DNA of 39,054 bases from Clostridia bacterium (GTDB taxonomy: Bacteria > Bacillota > Clostridia > TANB77 > CAG-508): NCBI GenBank assembly GCA_017934475.1, contig JAGBJN010000008.1, forward strand, positions 1-39,054. The letters run 5' to 3'. Position 1 is the first letter of the stretch. Every line of letters begins with the position of its first letter. The notes beneath the pieces are model-generated. The model did not search any database. It saw only the letters and a list, made by a program, of their open reading frames with translations, and was not told the origin of the DNA. Below are positions 34,562-39,054 of this stretch, one piece after another. The position numbers and the translations under genes were made by a program.

Positions 34562-37057
34562 TTATTCTTCTGTGCTACCTGATACTTCAGACTTTGAAGT
34601 ATTATCTGTATTTGATTGACCATTACTAGAATTTCCAGCCATTTTTAATTCAGCTAAACGTTCTTTTGTAATTAATACTTCTCTTGGTTTACTTCCTTGA
34701 TAGCCTGAAATTACTCCTCTTTCTTCCATTTGATCTATTATTCTTCCAGCTCTTGCATAACCAACTTTAAATCTTCTTTGGATAAATGATGTTGAAGCTT
34801 GTCCTGTTTCTACTACAACATCTATAGCTTCCATTAAGAGTGGATCTGCATCATCATCATCAGCTTGATCTCTTTCTAATTCTTGTTCTGTTTTATTTGC
34901 ATTTTCTATTTTTTCCAAAATATCTTCATTATATGTAACTTCCGTATTGGCTTTTAAGAAATCAACTATTTTTTCTACTTCTCCATCTGATACAAATGCA
35001 CCTTGAACTCTAGTAGGCTTTGGCGCACCTGCTGGATAAAACAACATATCTCCTTTTCCAAGTAATTTTTCTGCGCCAACCATATCAAGTATTGTTCTTG
35101 AATCTACTTGTGATGAAACCGCAAAAGCAATTCTTGATGGTATATTAGCTTTAATTAAACCAGTGATAACATCTACCGATGGTCTTTGTGTTGCTATTAC
35201 TAAATGCATTCCTGCAGCTCTTGCTTTTTGTGCTAAACGACAAATTGCATCTTCAACATCATTTTTGGCAACCATCATTAAATCTGCAAGTTCGTCTATA
35301 ATTATTACTATATGTGGTAGAGTACCTATTTCGTCATCATTCTTTACAGCCTCATTATATCCTTTTAAGTCTCTTACACCTTTCATTGCAAAAGTTGCAT
35401 ATCTATTTTCCATTTCTTGAACTGCCCATGCAAGTGCTCCTGCTGCTTTTCTAGGGTCTGTAACTACTGGAATTAATAAATGTGGTATTCCATTATATAC
35501 AGAAAGTTCAACTACCTTTGGATCTATCATAACCATTTTTACTTCACTTGGTTTTGATTTATATATTAAGCTTGAAATTAAAGTATTAATACATACAGAT
35601 TTTCCTGAACCTGTAGCACCTGCAATCATAACGTGTGGCATTTTAGCAATGTCTGTAACAACTGCTTCACCTGCAACATCTTTTCCAAGTGCAAACGCTA
35701 AATTAGATTTATGATTTCTAAATTCTGGCGTATCTACTATATCTCTAAAATGTACCATTTCATTTTCAGCATTAGGCACCTCGATTCCAACTGCTTGTTT
35801 GCCTGGTATTGGTGCTTCTATACGAATAGATTCTGCTGCTAAATTAAGTGCAATATCATCAGCAAGATTAGCTATTTTACTAACTCTAACTCCTTCTGCT
35901 GGTTTCAATTCATATCTCGTAATCGCTGGTCCAACAGATACATTTTCAACTTTAGCTGAAACTCCAAAACTATATAAAGTTTTTTGAAGCTTTGCTGCTG
36001 TATCTGTGACTGATTTTTTACCACCCTTTACTGCTCTTTTTTCTCCTTGACTTAAAAGTTCAATAGGTGGAAATTCATAATTTTCATCCTCAACCATCAT
36101 TGTATGTTTTAAGTTTAAAACTTCTTTAATATTGTCTTCTTCTTTTTGTTTTTCTTCTTGTTTAAATAAATTAGAAAGCTCACTAGGATCATGTTCTTTA
36201 TGTCCCATCATTAAAGGATTTAAATCATCATCAGAATGATCATATTTTTTTGCACCATTCATTTCATTTTCTTCTAATCCATTTAAATTAATTTTTATTT
36301 GACTTTCATCAACTTCCATAGCTTTAGCTCTAGCTTCTGCCTTTTCTCTTAATCTTCTTTCTTTTGCTGTTTCCTTTCTAGGTTTTACAACTTCTTCTTC
36401 CTCAACTTCTTCTACATCAAACAAACGCTTTTCTTTATTTTGTTTTCTAATTTGTTCTTTTTCAGCTCTTTTTTCTTCTTTTCTAATTTCTCTTCTTTCC
36501 TCTATATCATCAACTACATCTGAAATCATTTGTGCAGCTTTTATTTTAAATGTGAATACTAATGAGATTAATGCAACTCCAATTGATAAAATTATTGTTC
36601 CTACACTACCAATCATCTTTACAAGAGGAACTGCAAGTACTGTTCCTACAACACCCCCACCAATATCTTTTGAACCTAGTTCATGTGCAGTTTGTAAAGA
36701 ACTTTGCATAGAATTAATTCCTATTGTTCCTGCAGAAATTTGGAATGTACTCATTAATATAGCTATACACTCTAAGAATAATAAAAACAACATTAATTTT
36801 GATAATATATATTCTTTTCCTTTATTACAAGCCAAATAAATACCTATAACAAAAATACCTACAGGTATTATATATTTTATAACTCCCATTACTCCACCAA
36901 GCCATGGGCTCAAATATTCTCCTAATACTCCAGCTTTACTATATATTAAAACTCCAAGTAATAAACTTGCAATTATCATACCAACTACAGCTACGTCAAT
37001 ATTTCCCTTTGTTTTGGTTTCCTGTTGTTTCTTTTTTCCTCTTTTAGCTTTTGCCAT
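34562..37057 (-). CDS. ftsK: DNA translocase FtsK/SpoIIIE
   Basis: FtsK/SpoIIIE pumps DNA through the closing division or sporulation septum. Four to five membrane helices fill the N-terminal ~185 residues. A charged linker (about 185-330) follows, and then the motor with Walker A GATGSGKSVCINTL (near 477), VMIDPKVVELSVYNGIPHLL, IVIIIDELADLMM and ATQRPSVDVITGLIKANIPSR. The gamma winged-helix domain (about 745-810, RRFKVGYARAGRIIDQMEERG) recognises KOPS/SRS-type DNA signals. The length of 831 residues fits SpoIIIE. It probably serves both vegetative division and sporulation, as no second copy is in the window. Confidence 0.95.
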   Translation of the reverse strand: MAKAKRGKKKQQETKTKGNIDVAVVGMIIASLLLGVLIYSKAGVLGEYLSPWLGGVMGVIKYIIPVGIFVIGIYLACNKGKEYILSKLMLFLLFLECIAILMSTFQISAGTIGINSMQSSLQTAHELGSKDIGGGVVGTVLAVPLVKMIGSVGTIILSIGVALISLVFTFKIKAAQMISDVVDDIEERREIRKEEKRAEKEQIRKQNKEKRLFDVEEVEEEEVVKPRKETAKERRLREKAEARAKAMEVDESQIKINLNGLEENEMNGAKKYDHSDDDLNPLMMGHKEHDPSELSNLFKQEEKQKEEDNIKEVLNLKHTMMVEDENYEFPPIELLSQGEKRAVKGGKKSVTDTAAKLQKTLYSFGVSAKVENVSVGPAITRYELKPAEGVRVSKIANLADDIALNLAAESIRIEAPIPGKQAVGIEVPNAENEMVHFRDIVDTPEFRNHKSNLAFALGKDVAGEAVVTDIAKMPHVMIAGATGSGKSVCINTLISSLIYKSKPSEVKMVMIDPKVVELSVYNGIPHLLIPVVTDPRKAAGALAWAVQEMENRYATFAMKGVRDLKGYNEAVKNDDEIGTLPHIVIIIDELADLMMVAKNDVEDAICRLAQKARAAGMHLVIATQRPSVDVITGLIKANIPSRIAFAVSSQVDSRTILDMVGAEKLLGKGDMLFYPAGAPKPTRVQGAFVSDGEVEKIVDFLKANTEVTYNEDILEKIENANKTEQELERDQADDDDADPLLMEAIDVVVETGQASTSFIQRRFKVGYARAGRIIDQMEERGVISGYQGSKPREVLITKERLAELKMAGNSSNGQSNTDNTSKSEVSGSTEE

Positions 37058-37182
37058 TTTATTTCCTCCTAAGTTTTGTTTACAATTTTACATGTTTATT
37101 CTATCATTACATATTTTTATTTGCAATAAAAATAAAGAAAATTTAAGTTTTTTATTAGCAAAAATAGAGATTTTTCATAACA

Positions 37183-37214
37183 AAATCCACAATTTGTTAT
37201 AAAATTGTGGATTT
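37183..37214 (-). terminator. terminator after the coiled-coil gene downstream of rsmD
   Basis: AAATCCACAATTT pairs with AAATTGTGGATTT around a six-base loop, followed on the minus strand by a short T run. It separates the rsmD unit from ftsK. Confidence 0.75.
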
Positions 37215-37220
37215 CTTTTA

Positions 37221-37658
37221 TTATTTTAATTCATTTCTGTTGTTCTTTACTGTATCAAGGGCATTTTGTAATGTTGTTTCAAGATTTGATAAAATGCTAT
37301 CTGCATAATCTTTTGTTCCCTTAGATATTTCTCTTGACATTTCATTTGCAGTTTCGATAATTTCAGCTTTTTGTTCATATGCTTTTCTTGTAATTTCGTG
37401 TTCATCTATCATAGATATAATTCTATTTTCTGCTTCTTTTACTATATCATCTGCTTCTTTTTGTGCTTCTAATAAAATACGTTGTCTTTCTTCTTTTACC
37501 CATTTTGCTTGTTTTAATTCATCAGGTAATTTTAGACGTATTTCTTTTATAATGTCTAGCATTTCTTCTTTATTAATAACTCCTTTTGATGAAAAAGGAA
37601 TTGATTTACTGCTTTCTAGCATTTCCTCCAATGTTTCTAATAATGTGAATATTTCCAT
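37221..37658 (-). CDS. ATP synthase subunit B-like coiled-coil protein, 145 aa
   Basis: A short N-terminal helix (MEIFTLLETLEEMLESSKSIPF) is followed by about 110 residues of Lys/Glu-rich coiled coil (AQKEADDIVKEAENRI), similar to the stalk of ATP synthase subunit B and to DivIVA-like proteins. No membrane anchor is present, so it is not a true F0 subunit. Such proteins often follow rsmD in Clostridia. It begins two bases after the rsmD stop codon and is probably translationally coupled. Function unknown. Confidence 0.8.
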   Translation of the reverse strand: MEIFTLLETLEEMLESSKSIPFSSKGVINKEEMLDIIKEIRLKLPDELKQAKWVKEERQRILLEAQKEADDIVKEAENRIISMIDEHEITRKAYEQKAEIIETANEMSREISKGTKDYADSILSNLETTLQNALDTVKNNRNELK

Positions 37659-37660
37659 TT

Positions 37661-38212
37661 CTAGCCCCTTTCGCGTAAGAATATTAGTTTTACTCTACCA
37701 TATTTTCTTACATCATAAACTTCCAAATCTATTTTTTTTAATTCTTTTATATCTCTATCTTCTTCATCAGTTTCTAAAACTATTATTCCTTCTTTTGAAA
37801 GTAAATTCTGTTTTAGAATTCTTTCTATTGCATCAACACCTATATCATACTTATATGGTGGATCAATAAAAGTAATGTCGAATTTCATTTTTTGATTATC
37901 TATACATTTTTTATAATCTTCATTTACAATTGAGCATTGGTTTTGAAATTTAGTTTTTTCTATATTTTGTTTTAGCATATTAATTGACTTATATGATTTA
38001 TCACAAAATACACAATATTTACTTCCTCTACTTAATGCTTCAATTCCTAAAGCGCCACTCCCAGCAAATAAATCAAGTATATTTGCATCAGGTATATGTG
38101 CTTGTATAATACTAAATAAAGGTTCCTTTACTCTATCTAGTGTAGGTCTTGTTGAAAGATCATCTATTGAATTAAGCTTCGTTCCTCTTGCAGTTCCACT
38201 AATAACTCTCAT
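37661..38212 (-). CDS. rsmD: 16S rRNA (guanine966-N2)-methyltransferase RsmD
   Basis: RsmD methylates G966 of 16S rRNA using S-adenosylmethionine. The opening MRVISGTARGTKL, the SAM-binding ILDLFAGSGALGIEALSRG (near residue 42) and the catalytic DPPY (near 116) are clear. The length of 183 residues is normal. AAGGGGC precedes the ATG. It forms a unit with the following coiled-coil gene. Confidence 0.95.
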   Translation of the reverse strand: MRVISGTARGTKLNSIDDLSTRPTLDRVKEPLFSIIQAHIPDANILDLFAGSGALGIEALSRGSKYCVFCDKSYKSINMLKQNIEKTKFQNQCSIVNEDYKKCIDNQKMKFDITFIDPPYKYDIGVDAIERILKQNLLSKEGIIVLETDEEDRDIKELKKIDLEVYDVRKYGRVKLIFLRERG

Positions 38213-38412
38213 AAAAAGCCCCTTTTGTAAATTTAACTATATTTTATACTTTTAAATCAATATGTCAATAATGTTAATAAAATTGTAATATACATTTAAC
38301 AGTTCTGTAATACATTAAAAATCTTGTAATATAGCATTGCTATTATATAACAATATTTTTTATTTTGCAATATGTAAACTAAAAAAAGTGGATTTTATCG
38401 CTTTTTCATTGT

Positions 38413-38439
38413 TTTTTTACATAAATATTATGTAAAAAA
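38413..38439. repeat. perfect 12-bp inverted repeat upstream of ssrA
   Basis: TTTTTTACATAA and its exact complement are separated by only three bases. It could be an operator or a bidirectional terminator. It lies about 50 bases upstream of the ssrA -35 box. Confidence 0.6.
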
Positions 38440-38489
38440 TTCTAATATAATTTTTTTAAATATATTTTATATTTCATATGCTTTAGTAG

Positions 38490-38518
38490 TTGAATTTGTT
38501 TTATTTCTATTATATAAT
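38490..38518 (+). promoter_or_regulatory. ssrA promoter
   Basis: TTGAAT (38490-38495), a 17-base spacer and TATAAT (38513-38518). Transcription would start near 38525, leaving a short leader removed by RNase P before the mature 5' end at 38537. Confidence 0.75.
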
Positions 38519-38536
38519 AATATTAAGTTCATATTT

Positions 38537-38891
38537 GGGGGCGTATTTGGTTTCGACAGCATTTTAGAAGTAAGAATAGCGAGCAGTGGATTCTCGTTTG
38601 CCACTTTAAAAAACGGGAAATTTTAAATATAAACGCTGATAATAGAGAATTAGCATTCGCAGCTTAGTTCTGCGACGTTTTACCTTAGGTTCCCACGCCT
38701 TTGGATAAAGCGACGATTTGTGGGACACGAACCTATTTCTCGCCATAGAAATAGCAGGTATATTAATGGCTTATTTATTTTTTCGTTTGTTTATTCATGA
38801 TTAAATAAAGACATTTAAGAATAAACTGCGCTCGGAGAAGTTCTTATGGAAGAAATGTTGGACAGGGGTTCAACTCCCCTCGCCTCCACCA
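38537..38891 (+). ncRNA. ssrA: transfer-messenger RNA (tmRNA)
   Basis: tmRNA rescues stalled ribosomes and tags the unfinished protein for destruction. The 5' end GGGGGCG pairs with CGCCTCC just before the encoded CCA end (ACCA), forming the acceptor stem. The tRNA-like part contains TTTCGACAGC near the start and GGGGTTCAACTCCCC (T arm) near the end. The tag reading frame at 38635-38667 is GCT GAT AAT AGA GAA TTA GCA TTC GCA GCT TAG, giving ADNRELAFAA, close to other Clostridia tags ending in ALAA. The length of 355 bases is normal. The IS end begins 22 bases further on. Confidence 0.95.
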
Positions 38892-38913
38892 AAAAATAAG
38901 CAAATAATAATTA

Positions 38914-39054
38914 TGAAGTGAACCCCATTTAGTTCACAAAAATAAAAAAGCAAAATATGATAAAATAACACTTATCGAAAGGTAGGTGTTATTTTTATGG
39001 GTAAACATTATTCAGAAGAATTTAAGATGCAAGTATTAAAAGATTATTATTCAG
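38914..39054 (+). mobile_element. IS3-family-like insertion sequence, left end only
   Basis: Exact inverted copy of 1-141. It begins TGAAGTGAACCCC and reads out of the window into a transposase start. It lies 22 bases after the tmRNA 3' end. Confidence 0.75.
38997..39054 (+). CDS. IS3-family-like transposase OrfA, N-terminal fragment cut by window edge
   Basis: Starts MGKHYSEEFKMQVLKDYY and runs off the end of the window. The GGTAGG ribosome binding site is at 38981-38986. Identical to the fragment at 1-58 on the other strand. Confidence 0.7.
   Translation, partial: MGKHYSEEFKMQVLKDYYS

Larger units (their letters stand above)
38213..38536. other. 324-base AT-rich divergent region between rsmD and ssrA
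   Basis: It contains three TGTAATA elements at 38284, 38306 and 38325, a perfect 12-bp inverted repeat at 38413-38439, and the ssrA promoter at 38490-38518. No ORF is seen. Confidence 0.7.

Noticed and set aside
37221-37658. True ATP synthase F0 subunit B
   Set aside because: No membrane helix and no other ATP synthase genes nearby; only the coiled-coil similarity remains.
1-39054. Composite transposon formed by the two IS ends
   Set aside because: The interior carries essential chromosomal genes, and both IS copies run off the window; a contig break at a repeat explains it better.

Overview
The window is a very AT-rich stretch of a spore-forming, Gram-positive (Clostridia-like, Bacillota) chromosome, probably from an uncultured gut lineage. 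The evidence is the gene set: spoVG, spoIVB, FtsK/SpoIIIE, both c-di-AMP cyclases (cdaA, disA), mutS2, radA, murC, rsmD and an ssrA (tmRNA) gene, all with strong AGGAGG-type ribosome binding sites. No plasmid or phage genes are seen. Both ends of the window stop inside the same insertion sequence (IS3-family-like), in opposite orientations. The terminal 141 bases are exact reverse complements, which looks like an assembly break in a repeated element.

Layout. 1-141: IS end. 161-2448: small zinc-ribbon gene, spoVG, and divergent murC. 2449-2977: non-coding except for a broken small ORF and a palindrome. 2978-16605 (minus strand): spoIVB, then a Tad/Flp-like pilus locus transcribed from about 16.65 kb downward. 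Its order is cpaB-like, degenerate MinD-like protein, TadZ/CpaE-like ATPase, TadA/CpaF-like ATPase, fused TadB/TadC-like membrane protein, then a string of small N-terminally anchored proteins. Four of these share the N-terminus MENAS and look like leaderless pilins. They are followed by a TadE-like protein and a 624-residue surface protein. 16774-19077: DUF2651-like gene, truA, cdaA and a 44-residue membrane protein. 19242-21674: mutS2 on the plus strand. 21744-25828: a secreted papain-like protease with lectin-like, Ig-like and dockerin domains, broken by a frameshift. 25962-29277: extracytoplasmic cyclophilin, disA, radA. 29369-32856: GH15 glucoamylase-like enzyme and a beta-CASP metallo-beta-lactamase RNase-like protein. 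32870-38212: unknown coiled-coil protein, ftsK, ATP-synthase-B-like coiled-coil protein, rsmD. 38537-38891: ssrA. 38914-39054: IS end.

The most notable point is that three surface-related genes are frameshifted while every housekeeping gene reads cleanly. The TadA-like ATPase and one MENAS pilin both need a +1 shift, and in both the shift can be placed exactly on a CGG codon followed by a Gly codon in the new frame. By eye I found only one other in-frame CGG in the window. This could be programmed +1 frameshifting at a very rare arginine codon, phase variation or gene decay, or sequence error. The pilus locus itself is also unusual: leaderless pilin-like subunits, no prepilin peptidase in the window, and a TadA-like ATPase with an N-terminal membrane anchor.
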